Shown piece by piece: positions 51,509 to 60,397 of a DNA stretch of 64,000 bases. The DNA is from Eubacterium callanderi (GTDB lineage: Bacteria; Bacillota; Clostridia; Eubacteriales; Eubacteriaceae): the NCBI RefSeq assembly GCF_900142645.1, contig NZ_FRBP01000003.1:62001-126000 (forward strand), read 5' to 3'. The notes beneath the pieces were generated by a model. That model ran no database searches, was not told the origin of the DNA, and worked only from the letters and a program-made list of their open reading frames with translations. The position numbers and the translations under genes were made by a program. The stretch's first letter is position 1. Every line of letters starts with the position of its first letter.

Positions 51509-51916
51509 ATGACTCAGACAGGTAAACTATTGGAAATGGCCAAAAAAATGGCCGAAGCAGCCGAAAAAAAGGCTGTTGAAATTGATGTACCCATGGTAAT
51601 TGCAGTATGCGATATGGGCGGAAACACCGTTTTAGTCCACCGCATGGAGGATTCTTTACTGGCAAGTATCAGTATTGCTCAAAACAAGGCCTACACAGCC
51701 GCTTCATTAAAAATGCCGAGCTCTGTTGCAGGGGATGCTGCAAAGGAAGCCGGAGAACTCTTTGGTCTTGGTAATTGCTGTGAAGGCAGAATTGTGACAT
51801 TTGGTGGTGGATTCCCGATTATAGACGGAGATCGCATCATTGGCGCCATTGGTGTCAGCGGCGGCAGTGTCGCTGAAGACGAGAGCGTTGCCCAGGCAGG
51901 ACTTGCGGCTCTCTAA
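51509..51916 (+). CDS. GlcG/HbpS family (heme-binding/PduO C-terminal-like) protein
   Basis: A 135-residue protein: VPMVIAVCDMGGNTVLVHRM is the family core, with LASISIAQNKAYTAASLKMP and GGGFPIIDGDRIIGAIGVSGG completing the GlcG/HbpS/DUF336 fold. Family members bind heme or corrinoid-like cofactors or accompany propanediol genes; the specific ligand here is unknown. Strong promoter and ribosome site suggest high expression; single gene. Confidence 0.85.
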   Translation: MTQTGKLLEMAKKMAEAAEKKAVEIDVPMVIAVCDMGGNTVLVHRMEDSLLASISIAQNKAYTAASLKMPSSVAGDAAKEAGELFGLGNCCEGRIVTFGGGFPIIDGDRIIGAIGVSGGSVAEDESVAQAGLAAL

Positions 51917-51938
51917 GATATTCTTTTGATATAAAAAT

Positions 51939-51987
51939 CTGCCCCCAACCTCAAAATTTCAAGTCTGAGGTTGGGGGCAGTTCTTTT
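51939..51987. terminator. Bidirectional terminator between GlcG-like and CadD-like genes
   Basis: CTGCCCCCAACCTCA and TGAGGTTGGGGGCAG, 15-bp stem, then TTCTTTT; A-rich on the other side. Confidence 0.88.
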
Positions 51988-51997
51988 AACCGCATTT

Positions 51998-52636
51998 TCA
52001 CCCCGCCAGCAGCAGTCCAAAAGTGCCGCTCTTCAACAAAATATAAAGCCCCAGCCCGATAAAGACAAGGGGGATCAGCATATCCTTATATTTTTCAAGA
52101 AACACCTTAATCAGGGGATACTGGCCTATTTTCATTCCCAGAAAACACCATACGCCAATCAAAACCACAAAAATCACGATAATTGTTATGATTTCTCCAG
52201 CCCCCAGATTCGTGAACAAGGGGATATAAACACTCACATTGTCTGCACCGTTTGCCAGAGTTAAAAAGTAAACGTACAAAATATCTGCCGGAAATATTTT
52301 CTCGAGAAACTGTCTTAGCCTTCCGGGTTCCCTTTGCGCTTTGTCTGTCTGCTGGCTTTGATCACGCCCTTTATTTCTGAGCTGCCGCACTGCGCCCAGC
52401 CCAAGCAAAATCGGAACCAAGCCGAACAGGCCGATATACGCGTGGGGCACAAAGGAAATGCTGTAGCCAAAGAAAAGGCTGAAAAAGGTCAGTGTCAAAA
52501 CTGCCAGGTACTGGCCAAGGATAATTCTCCACTTATCCGCCGCTGTCTCTGCCCTTGAAAAAAGCAGGGTCAGGATTAAAATATCATCAATATTTGTCCC
52601 CGCAAAGGACAACAGCGCAGTCATAACAATGGGCAT
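51998..52636 (-). CDS. CadD-type cadmium resistance/transport family protein
   Basis: A 212-residue membrane protein with the CadD/LysE-like pattern: FAGTNIDDILILTLLFSR in helix 1 (the NxDD motif) repeated as LTLANGADNVSVYIPLF in the second half, and a hydrophilic linker rich in Gln/Lys between. The family confers cadmium resistance or exports a cation; direct function here is not proven. Convergent with the GlcG-like gene. Confidence 0.85.
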   Translation of the reverse strand: MPIVMTALLSFAGTNIDDILILTLLFSRAETAADKWRIILGQYLAVLTLTFFSLFFGYSISFVPHAYIGLFGLVPILLGLGAVRQLRNKGRDQSQQTDKAQREPGRLRQFLEKIFPADILYVYFLTLANGADNVSVYIPLFTNLGAGEIITIIVIFVVLIGVWCFLGMKIGQYPLIKVFLEKYKDMLIPLVFIGLGLYILLKSGTFGLLLAG

Positions 52637-52794
52637 ACTTTCCTCCCTAATCCATAATAACTTTTACTCCACTATTTTATCCTTTTTCATCTGTAAAAGA
52701 AAGAGTTAAATGGCATTATGTGACTTCAAAACGGTCTGTTTATGTTATAATCATATTATCTCAATCTGTCTATTCGACAAAAAGGAGGCGCATC

Positions 52795-54636
52795 TTGGCG
52801 ATTATAGGTATTGATTTAGGGACGACAAACAGTCTTGTCACCGTGTGGAAAAATGGACAAAGTATATTGATTCCAAACACTTTCGGCCATTTTCTGACAC
52901 CAAGCGTAGTCAGCATTGACCATGAAACCATTTATGTGGGCGAGATTGCAAAGGAACGCCTGATCACCCATCCAAAGGAAACGGCCGGTATTTTTAAACG
53001 TTTTATGGGCTCAGACAAAATCTATACCCTGGGAAAGCGGCGTTTCAGACCAGAAGAGCTCTCGGCCTTTATTCTTAAAAAGCTGAAGGAAGACGCAGAA
53101 GCTTTTTTAAAGGAGCCGGTGGCGGAAGCCGTCGTCAGTGTCCCCGCTTACTTTAACGACGCTCAGCGCTCTGCCACAAAGCGGGCTGGAGAGCTGGCTG
53201 GCCTGAAGGTGGAACGGCTGGTCAATGAGCCCTCGGCTGCCGCTCTTGCCTGCCAGCTAATGAATGCCGAGGAGGACGCAAATCTCCTTGTTTTTGATTT
53301 TGGCGGCGGTACCCTTGATGTGTCCCTTGTCGAGTGTTTTGACAATGTTATCAACGTTCTGGCTGTCAGCGGCGATAATCGTCTTGGGGGCAGCGATTTT
53401 GACCGGCTGCTGGCCCGTTATTTCTGCCAGGAAAAACGACTTGATTTTGAGGCGCTCAACGAAAATACCAAAGGGGTGCTCCTGCAGAGTGCGGAAAAAT
53501 GCAAATTTGACCTCACTGACGCCGAAACGGCAAAGATGACGGTTTCTGCCGAGGAGCTTCACGACACACTTCCAATCAGCCGTGAGCAGTTTATTGAAAT
53601 TGCCGCGCCGCTTTTCACGCGCCTTACAGAGCCCATAAAAAAAGTGCTCATTGACGGCAGTCTCTCCCTCGATGAAATTGACCAGGTCGTTCTGGTTGGC
53701 GGCTCCTGCAAGATGCCTGTGGTCAAGCTCTATGTGAATTATGTCCTCGGCAAGGAGGCGGACAGTATTGGCTCGCCAGATACCATTGTGGCTTTGGGTA
53801 CCGGTGCTTATGCTGGTATCAAGGCGCGCCACCAGGATATTCGGGATATTCTCCTGACAGATATCTGTCCTTTTTCTCTCGGCGTTAATATTGTTAACCC
53901 TCTGGAGCACTCCAGAGATTTGATGTCTGTCCTTATTGAGCGCAACACGACGCTTCCTGCCAGCCGCACGGGTATCTACTGCACAGCCAGCGATTTCCAG
54001 TCAAAAATCGAACTTAAAGTCTACCAGGGCGAAGGGCGCTACGCAGATGAAAACAGCTTTCTCGGCAAGCTTGATCTGCCCGTGCCCAGAAAGCCAAAGG
54101 GCCAGGAGACCGTTGATGTCCGTTTCACCTATGATATCAACGGCATTTTGGTAGTGGAAGCCACTGCCCTCTCAACAAAAAACACCAAAAGCCTTCTGCT
54201 CATCAGCGATTCCAACACCATGGATAAACATGAAATCGAAAAAAAGGTTGCGGCGCTGCAGAAATATAAAATTCATCCAAAGGATAAAGATGAAAACAGA
54301 CTTCTTCTCGCCAGAGGTGACCGGCTGTTTACTCAGACAGTGGGCGAACTCAGAAAAGCCGTGGAATTTGAGCTTTTCCTGTTTTCCCACGCTCTGGAAA
54401 GCCAGAAAACGCACGCAATATCAAAGGCCCGGGAGCGCTTTTCTTATTTTCTTGATCAGGTTAGCTGGGAGCTTGAAAATGGCGGCTTTGGGCCGTCACT
54501 CACAAACCCGGATGAAAACTGGTATCAGACATTCAAGACTGAGGATACAGGCGACAAGACAGGAATCCCTTCAGAAGAGGACTTGAAAAATCTGTTCCTG
54601 AACTGGCAGTTGAACCGAAAAAAGAGGGATGACTAA
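52795..54636 (+). CDS. Hsp70 family chaperone, HscC type
   Basis: A 613-residue Hsp70. ATPase motifs: GIDLGTTNSLVTVW at the N-terminus, VSVPAYFNDAQRSATKRAG, NEPSAAALA and DFGGGTLDVSL; VGGSCKMP replaces the usual GGxSRxP. The short substrate domain and missing lid length place it with HscC rather than DnaK. Translation must start at TTG 52795 (AAAGGAGG upstream); the longer frame from 52720 is not preferred. The next gene, 0 nt away, encodes a J-domain membrane protein, its likely partner. Confidence 0.92.
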   Translation: MAIIGIDLGTTNSLVTVWKNGQSILIPNTFGHFLTPSVVSIDHETIYVGEIAKERLITHPKETAGIFKRFMGSDKIYTLGKRRFRPEELSAFILKKLKEDAEAFLKEPVAEAVVSVPAYFNDAQRSATKRAGELAGLKVERLVNEPSAAALACQLMNAEEDANLLVFDFGGGTLDVSLVECFDNVINVLAVSGDNRLGGSDFDRLLARYFCQEKRLDFEALNENTKGVLLQSAEKCKFDLTDAETAKMTVSAEELHDTLPISREQFIEIAAPLFTRLTEPIKKVLIDGSLSLDEIDQVVLVGGSCKMPVVKLYVNYVLGKEADSIGSPDTIVALGTGAYAGIKARHQDIRDILLTDICPFSLGVNIVNPLEHSRDLMSVLIERNTTLPASRTGIYCTASDFQSKIELKVYQGEGRYADENSFLGKLDLPVPRKPKGQETVDVRFTYDINGILVVEATALSTKNTKSLLLISDSNTMDKHEIEKKVAALQKYKIHPKDKDENRLLLARGDRLFTQTVGELRKAVEFELFLFSHALESQKTHAISKARERFSYFLDQVSWELENGGFGPSLTNPDENWYQTFKTEDTGDKTGIPSEEDLKNLFLNWQLNRKKRDD

Positions 54637-55938
54637 ATGGATATCTGGAAGATACTTGATATCAACCCAACCCGGGATCTCAAAGCCATCAAAAAAGCCT
54701 ATGCCCGTCTGTCAGTAAAATATCATCCTGAGGAGCACCCTGAGGAATTCAGGCAGCTCAACGACGCCTACAAGGCAGCGGTTAAATACGCAAAGGGCAG
54801 TCTTACAGCACAGACCATCCCCGGGCCGTCACCAGCATCGGTCTTTCCTGTCTCTGAAAATGAAAAAAATATTCCAAACCAGGCTCAGGAGAAAGACGAG
54901 CCTGATTTTGAACAGCTGATTGAGCAGGGTCAGAAAAAAGCTCAGGAGGCAAGCCGCCGTGAAATCGACGCAGGCCTTTCCTGTGTGAAAAATCTTTATC
55001 TGAAAACAAAAAAACAGCGGTTGAAAACGCTCAATTCATTTTTACAGTCCGATTTTTTTGCCGAATTTCACCAAGACCCTTATTTTATCAGTCAGTTTAT
55101 CCATATTTTGAAAAGATGCCCCATCGACGCCACAGTAAACCATCTGATCAAAAGCGCTTACACATCCACCTTTTTTACTGCTGACAGCGAATTGCCCTGT
55201 CAGCCTCTATTCGACTTTTTGGATAAACGCATTAAGCGTGACAGCCAGACACGCTCTTTTATCACCTTTGGAATCGTCCTTATTGCACTCGGGGCAATGA
55301 TGGTTTATCATTTCACCCAATCCGCCCGTGATGCTGAAAAATACAGCGCCGCAAACGTCGAAGCCTATCTGGAGGATTTATATCAGATTGATTTAACCGT
55401 GGATGAGCCCAAGAGCGTTAATCCTGAAAAGGACCCAACCCGAAGCCTTTATCCTGATGGCCGGCTGTATACGGTCAAAACGGCTGACCAGAGTCTTCAG
55501 GATGCCACTGGCTTTGAGGCGCTCTGGAAAAATAACAATCCTGAAATTGATCTTCTGTCCGATACCTATGCACGGGAAACCTCTGATTATTTCGCTGCCC
55601 AGTGCAGCATTGACCCCAAGGGACAGTGGGCCATGCTAGACACCAGCTTTACCAACCTGTGCCACCTTTATTACAGCCCTTCTGAAGGAAAGGAGGCTTT
55701 TGTTGAAAAATTCGAGCAGTATTATAACGCGGTTCAGACGAGCCACTACCTGAGCCAGACCGGGCAGATGACAGTCCGCATTCAGGCGTCTGGCAGCTTT
55801 AGCGCCTCATTGCCATTAACAGTGGACATCGTTAAAAACGTTCCTCTGGACAGAGACGCCTTTCAAGCCGATTTCTCAGCCTATTGGGATGAGGACGCCT
55901 CGAAAAATCAGCTGGCTTATCAGCTTCTTAATCCTTAA
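54637..55938 (+). CDS. J-domain membrane protein with HPE in place of HPD
   Basis: A 433-residue protein. Residues 1-50 are a J-domain (DIWKILDINPTRDLKAIKKA, then YARLSVKYHPEEHPEEFRQL), but the HPD tripeptide that stimulates Hsp70 reads HPE. A charged middle, one transmembrane helix (FITFGIVLIALGAMMVYHFT, about 208-227) and an outer beta-rich domain follow. HscC-type Hsp70s have dedicated J-partners with variant HPD motifs, so the HPE may be natural for this pair rather than inactivating. ATG overlaps the Hsp70 stop region without gap. Confidence 0.82.
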   Translation: MDIWKILDINPTRDLKAIKKAYARLSVKYHPEEHPEEFRQLNDAYKAAVKYAKGSLTAQTIPGPSPASVFPVSENEKNIPNQAQEKDEPDFEQLIEQGQKKAQEASRREIDAGLSCVKNLYLKTKKQRLKTLNSFLQSDFFAEFHQDPYFISQFIHILKRCPIDATVNHLIKSAYTSTFFTADSELPCQPLFDFLDKRIKRDSQTRSFITFGIVLIALGAMMVYHFTQSARDAEKYSAANVEAYLEDLYQIDLTVDEPKSVNPEKDPTRSLYPDGRLYTVKTADQSLQDATGFEALWKNNNPEIDLLSDTYARETSDYFAAQCSIDPKGQWAMLDTSFTNLCHLYYSPSEGKEAFVEKFEQYYNAVQTSHYLSQTGQMTVRIQASGSFSASLPLTVDIVKNVPLDRDAFQADFSAYWDEDASKNQLAYQLLNP

Positions 55939-56029
55939 AATTAATCCACCCATTAAAGGAATATCGTTCAAGCCTTTTTTCTTTTTAACGTGTAAAATGA
56001 ATTTCAGCAACCAAAAAAGGAGACTGAAA

Positions 56030-56452
56030 ATGAACTTGGAAAATGAAAAAAGTGTCATGATTATTGATGAAGCGCTTCCCCTTGGCATCATCGCCAATAC
56101 CGCCGCTATCCTGGGTATTACGCTCGGTAAAAAAAGGCCGGACATTGTGGGCTGTGATGTAACAGACCAAAATGGAAACGTGCACCTCGGCATTATCGCC
56201 TTCCCCATTCCTGTTTTGAAGGGAACTAAAGACAGCATCCGGGAAATCCGCCAAAGGCTCTACACATCCGATTTCAGCGATGTGACCGTTGTGGATTTTT
56301 CAGATTTAGCGCAGGGCTGTAATGATTACGAGGAATTTATTGACCTCATGGCAGGCGCGCCGGAGGCTGATCTTCAGTATATGGGCGTTGCCATCTGCGG
56401 CTCCAAAAAGAAAGTGAATAAGCTTACTGGCAGCATGCCGCTTTTAAGATAA
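56030..56452 (+). CDS. DUF2000 family protein
   Basis: A 140-residue cytosolic protein: LPLGIIANTAAILGITLGKK near the N-terminus, PIPVLKGTKDSIREIRQRLY in the middle and GVAICGSKKKVNKLTGSMPL at the end, the pattern of DUF2000 (peptidyl-tRNA hydrolase-like fold). ATG 56030 has AAAAGGAG upstream. Function unknown; single gene. 56453-56546 shows no strong terminator. Confidence 0.8.
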   Translation: MNLENEKSVMIIDEALPLGIIANTAAILGITLGKKRPDIVGCDVTDQNGNVHLGIIAFPIPVLKGTKDSIREIRQRLYTSDFSDVTVVDFSDLAQGCNDYEEFIDLMAGAPEADLQYMGVAICGSKKKVNKLTGSMPLLR

Positions 56453-56546
56453 ATATAATGGCCCTATGGATGAGAAGCCTGTCCAAAGGGTCATTATTTG
56501 AAAGCTCACTTTTAAACCCGCATCAATAAAGCGGATCTTCAGTCAT

Positions 56547-57218
56547 TTACCATTTTTTAATAATGGCGTTTACTGGGCAGTGGTGATAGCAGTTGCCGCA
56601 CTCATCGCACCGGTTTCCGTTAATTTTATAGGGTTCACCTTCCTCAACGGCGTCAAAATAACAGAGTTCCGTGCATTTTCCACAGGAGATGCAGGCGTCT
56701 GTTATGGTCAGGCCGGGCTTTTCAAAGGACATGCCGCCATAGGCAAAACGCGCACGCTCCAGCTTATGATCCCGCTTTTCTTTTGCGTAATCAAAGTCAT
56801 AGCGTTCTCCCCAGGCCCGATAGAGCACAAAAATGCGTGTCCTGGGATATTTTTGGATGTCATAGACCGCCACGTTAAAATCCCGGCTTCCCCTGGCCTT
56901 TTCCTCCACCTCATCCATTGTGAGCTCCCGCACGTCCCCGGTGATCCGCATGGTATAGCCCGGCACAAAGGAGGGCAGATTGTTTTCATCATGGCTCACC
57001 TGACTGCTGGGGTACATGCCACACACACTGACCTTGCCCGTCTGCTTCAGCTCTCTGTAAAACGGCTTAACGTCCATGGTTCGAAAGTACAGCCCGTCTT
57101 CATCAAAGGCGAAAAAATGGGCGATCCGCGATTCCACATAACCGTTCTCCGCCAGGGTTGAAAAAGTCACACAGCCAATCTGATCAAAATTTTCATATAT
57201 TTCTTTTATCGTCATCAT
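56547..57218 (-). CDS. Pyridoxamine-phosphate-oxidase-like flavin domain fused to a 2[4Fe-4S] ferredoxin
   Basis: A 223-residue protein. Residues 1-150 form a PNPOx-like split barrel (GCVTFSTLAENGYVESRIAH, later GKVSVCGMYPS), which usually binds FMN or F420. Residues 165-223 are a ferredoxin: CISCGKCTELC and CDECGNCYHHCP. Such fusions are found in anaerobes as redox proteins of unknown substrate. ATG 57216-57218 has GGAG upstream and overlaps the ATP-grasp gene by 26 nt. Last gene of the SirTM operon, suggesting a flavin-linked redox step on the same substrate. Confidence 0.85.
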   Translation of the reverse strand: MMTIKEIYENFDQIGCVTFSTLAENGYVESRIAHFFAFDEDGLYFRTMDVKPFYRELKQTGKVSVCGMYPSSQVSHDENNLPSFVPGYTMRITGDVRELTMDEVEEKARGSRDFNVAVYDIQKYPRTRIFVLYRAWGERYDFDYAKEKRDHKLERARFAYGGMSFEKPGLTITDACISCGKCTELCYFDAVEEGEPYKINGNRCDECGNCYHHCPVNAIIKKW

Positions 57219-58077
57219 TTCTTTTCTCCATTTCTCTAAAACGTCCTGCAATATAAGCTGCGGTCTCCCTCATCAGGTCAAAACCAAACATCTCGGTATT
57301 GTCCTCTGACGCGTTGGAGACAGCGTTCACATCAATAATATAAAAATCCCTTTCTGTTTCAATAATATCAAGGCTGCCGAACTCAATGTCCAGAAGCGCC
57401 ATTGCCCTTACGGCTGTCTGCCTGAGCTTTTCGGGGCAGTCTGCATAGTGGGCGTAGACAGAGCCCAGGTGATAGGCTGACAATCCATCCGATGTCACAC
57501 TGCGCTTTAAAATGAGACGGCATTCTCCGCCAATCACCTCGACCCGTGTGATATAACCATAAACAGGACGGATGTATTCCTCCGCAATCATGCTGATCGC
57601 CGGCATCTCCGACAGAGTCTCTGCCATCGTTTCGGCCTCGCTGATGATGGCTGTGCAGTTGGTCCTTCCTCCGCAGTCTGGCTTGATGACGCAGGGATAC
57701 CGGAGGCTTCCCAGGTCAATCTCATCGGGCAGAAACACGCCGTAGACCTCTGGAACCGCGATGCCCTTCTCCCTGAGAAGGGCTGTACTGAGGGCTTTGC
57801 TGGTTTCATAAAAATGCGCCCTGGGCGAATTGAGTATCGGAATACCTTTACGCTCTGCCTGCTTTATAACCCCCGGCATGCGCTCAAGCGATTTGTGATG
57901 CCCTCTGAACTGCGCGCTGGCAAATATCCGGCTGACAAGCAGATCACAGCCGTTAACCCGATCAAAGGCATGGTCCTCTTCAAGGCTGATGAGACAGGCC
58001 TCAATTCCAAAGGACTGGATTTCTTCAAGGAGCTTATAGCTTGACCATTCCTCTGACTCGTATAAAATCCCAACCAT
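57193..58077 (-). CDS. ATP-grasp ligase (RimK/LysX-like)
   Basis: A 294-residue ATP-grasp protein. SKALSTALLREKGIAVPEVYG is split here as SKALSTALLREKG and IAVPEVYG, the ATP-binding entry, then RYPCVIKPDCGGRTNCTAI (Lys and Gly loop), AEEYIRPVYGYITRV and DIIETERDFYIIDVNAVSNASE, with the metal-binding Glu/Asn of RimK-type ligases. The family joins a carboxylate to an amine using ATP. It sits 3 nt after an amino-acid-type ABC ATPase gene, so it may couple an imported amino acid or lipoate-like acid. Substrate unknown. Confidence 0.85.
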   Translation of the reverse strand: MVGILYESEEWSSYKLLEEIQSFGIEACLISLEEDHAFDRVNGCDLLVSRIFASAQFRGHHKSLERMPGVIKQAERKGIPILNSPRAHFYETSKALSTALLREKGIAVPEVYGVFLPDEIDLGSLRYPCVIKPDCGGRTNCTAIISEAETMAETLSEMPAISMIAEEYIRPVYGYITRVEVIGGECRLILKRSVTSDGLSAYHLGSVYAHYADCPEKLRQTAVRAMALLDIEFGSLDIIETERDFYIIDVNAVSNASEDNTEMFGFDLMRETAAYIAGRFREMEKRNDDDKRNI

Positions 58078-58080
58078 TTT

Positions 58081-58794
58081 CTATTCCTCCCTTCTCAGAA
58101 ATGCAGCCAGCTTCTTTGTCTCAGGCGACTCAAGCAGCCCTGCCGGCCCATGCTCAACGATTTCTCCCTCGTCCATGAACACAAAATAGTCGGCAAACTT
58201 TTTGAGAAAGTCAATCTCATGCGTGACAAAAATACAGTCTTTTCCCAGATGCTTAAGCTCAGTGATGGCCTCCAGAACCTCGCCAGTCAGAATCGGGTCA
58301 AGGGCTGCTGTTGGTTCATCCAGAAACAGAAGCTCTGGCTCTGTGCACAGCGCTCTGGCAATGGACGCCCTCTGGGCCTGGCCACCGGACACATGGCGGG
58401 GCAGCTTATCAGCCTGCTCCGTGAGATGAAACTGGTCAAGGAGCCCGCTGGCCTTAAGCTCAGCCGCATCTGGGCTCACACGCTTAATCGTTTCAAGGAT
58501 CAGCAGAATATTTTTCCTGAGGGTCAGATGGGGAAAAAGGCTGTGCTTTTGAAACACAACACCGATCTCCCGCTGGTATGCCTGAACGGTTTCCCGGTTA
58601 ACCACTGTATCATTCACCTTGATGGTTCCCTCCTCTGGAAACTCGATCCCTGCCAGCTGGCGCAGCAGGGTTGATTTGCCGCAGCCCGAAGCGCCCATAA
58701 TACCAACGGCCTTTTTATCTTCAATTAGAAGATTCAAATTTTTTAATACACAGGTGTCATACTTCTTTGTAACCTGTTGCAGCTCTATTCTCAC
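58081..58794 (-). CDS. Amino-acid-type ABC transporter ATP-binding protein
   Basis: A 237-residue ABC ATPase: Walker A GASGCGKSTLLR, signature HVSGGQAQRASIARAL, Walker B ELLFLDEPTAALDP and switch His in IFVTHEID. GTG at 58792-58794 has AAGGAGG upstream and is the start; the frame to 58866 lies inside the permease gene. With the permease and the solute-binding protein it forms a polar-amino-acid (PAAT) importer. Overlaps the permease by 4 nt. Confidence 0.93.
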   Translation of the reverse strand: MRIELQQVTKKYDTCVLKNLNLLIEDKKAVGIMGASGCGKSTLLRQLAGIEFPEEGTIKVNDTVVNRETVQAYQREIGVVFQKHSLFPHLTLRKNILLILETIKRVSPDAAELKASGLLDQFHLTEQADKLPRHVSGGQAQRASIARALCTEPELLFLDEPTAALDPILTGEVLEAITELKHLGKDCIFVTHEIDFLKKFADYFVFMDEGEIVEHGPAGLLESPETKKLAAFLRREE

Positions 58795-59531
58795 TGTGAA
58801 AGCCTCCTTCCAATAACCTGAGCCAAAAGCGACAGCGGGATTGTCACAGCCAGATACGCGATCCACATTACCAGATAGCCCTCTACCGAAGCCCAGTTTT
58901 TGGCTGCGATCACGGTGATCACATAGGCGATTTCCGGAAAGGAAACGACCTTCAGCAGCGCAGAACCCTTAATGATCCCTGAGAGGTGATTGATGAACGC
59001 CGGCAGCAGAGGCTTTACCATCTGAGGCAGAATCACATAAAAATACTTCTGAAAACCTGTGAAATGGTAGAGCTGCATAACCACATACTGGTCCTCATCA
59101 ATCACCTCCGCTGCGCTCTGGTAGGAGTTGGCCACATAGGGGGCTGTGTACAGGGTTAAGGCCGCAATGCCAAGTACAAACTTGTTGTTTATATGCACGG
59201 CCTCTCCCAGCACATAGACCGCCAGAAAAACCATAACTAAGAGCGGCGTTCCCATGATGATCTCTCTGAAAACAACCGCGATCCCTTTGATAAAAGGAAT
59301 GCGGCTTTTCATCATCAGGTAAATAACAAATCCAAGCACAGCGCTCAGAACCAGGGTGATGGCGCTTACCAGCAGCGTATAGCCTACGCCGCTCAGAAGT
59401 AAAGGCCACTGGTCAAGAATCAGGTGGTACCGCGGGTGATCGGTGGTATGGCCCAGAACATAAAGGATCAAAAGAAAAAACAGAACGCCTGCCGCCAGGT
59501 ATTGAAGCGGCCTGCTGTACTTTCTTACCAT
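58791..59531 (-). CDS. Amino-acid-type ABC transporter permease
   Basis: A 246-residue inner-membrane permease with five hydrophobic helices and the PAAT signature GYTLLVSAITLVLSAVLGFV, REIIMGTPLLV and the EAA-like loop YHFTGFQKYFYVILPQMVKP. ATG 59529-59531 (MVRKYSR) is preferred to the frame start 21 codons upstream. Single permease, so it may homodimerise. 16 nt after the binding-protein gene. Confidence 0.92.
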   Translation of the reverse strand: MVRKYSRPLQYLAAGVLFFLLILYVLGHTTDHPRYHLILDQWPLLLSGVGYTLLVSAITLVLSAVLGFVIYLMMKSRIPFIKGIAVVFREIIMGTPLLVMVFLAVYVLGEAVHINNKFVLGIAALTLYTAPYVANSYQSAAEVIDEDQYVVMQLYHFTGFQKYFYVILPQMVKPLLPAFINHLSGIIKGSALLKVVSFPEIAYVITVIAAKNWASVEGYLVMWIAYLAVTIPLSLLAQVIGRRLSQ

Positions 59532-59547
59532 AATCCGCACGTCCTTC

Positions 59548-60393
59548 CTATTGCTTTGGCGGATAAATGATAAAATCAAGGCCAAGGCTGTCATCCTTCA
59601 AATAATTATGGATCGCCTCATCGTATTTATCGCCGGCTGTCTTGTAGAATCCGCCGTCCTCATACATGGTTTTTACAAAAGCGTTGGCCTGGTCCAGCAG
59701 CTCGGTATTGCCCTTTTTAACCGCCATTGCGGACTGGCTGTATTCTTTAATGCCCCAGTAAATTTCTGTGGTATCCGGATAAGCATCATGATTACCGATG
59801 ATCGTGTTTGCTCCCACAAACACATCTGCGGTTCCGTTGTTTATCTCCATTAAACCGCTGGCCACATCTGTGATCTCCTCAACCGGGATACCATAGCTCT
59901 GGGGAACCGACACGGAGATCGTGCCTGCCAGCCCGACATATCTGGCGTCCTTAATGGCAAAGAAGTCCTCTGGCTTCATTTCATCTGTAACATTGTTCCG
60001 TACAGCAAAATCTTTGCCCACCAGCGCCAGAGTCCGCCCATACAGATAAGGCTCTGAAAAATCAACCACTTCTTTTCGCTCCTCATTGACTGTCATGTCA
60101 CAGATGATAATGTCAGCTTCTCCTGTTTCCAGCGCTGGAATAAGCATGGAAAAATCTGTATTGATTATCTCGACCTCTCGTCCGAGGTAATCGCCAAAGG
60201 CTTTGGCGATATCCACCTCGATCCCTTTGGGATTGCCATTTTCATCCATCTCTGTAAAAGGCGGAAATTTCAGGTCCATGGCAACCTTAAGCGGAGCTTC
60301 TCCGCTCTGGGCGCTGCCTCCCTGGCCGGAACAGCCGGCCAAAATCAAAACCGCCATCAAAATACTCACAAACACACCTGTTATCTTTTTCAT
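59548..60393 (-). CDS. Solute-binding lipoprotein of the amino-acid-type ABC importer
   Basis: A 281-residue exported lipoprotein: signal peptide MKKITGVFVSILMAVLILAG with lipobox LAGC, then the family-3 solute-binding fold (LKVAMDLKFPPFTEMDENGN, DIIICDMTVNEERKEVVDFS, KVGK-like loops). The ligand-binding Arg/Asp pattern of amino acid receptors is partly kept (TVNEERKEVV). It lies 4 nt after the sirtuin gene, so the importer is in the SirTM operon. Ligand not assignable; an amino acid or a small acid such as a lipoate analogue is possible. Confidence 0.92.
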   Translation of the reverse strand: MKKITGVFVSILMAVLILAGCSGQGGSAQSGEAPLKVAMDLKFPPFTEMDENGNPKGIEVDIAKAFGDYLGREVEIINTDFSMLIPALETGEADIIICDMTVNEERKEVVDFSEPYLYGRTLALVGKDFAVRNNVTDEMKPEDFFAIKDARYVGLAGTISVSVPQSYGIPVEEITDVASGLMEINNGTADVFVGANTIIGNHDAYPDTTEIYWGIKEYSQSAMAVKKGNTELLDQANAFVKTMYEDGGFYKTAGDKYDEAIHNYLKDDSLGLDFIIYPPKQ

Positions 60394-60397
60394 TGTC

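Noticed and set aside
53257-53910. Minus-strand frame of 217 codons inside the Hsp70 gene
   Set aside because: Shadow of a strongly conserved Hsp70 gene.
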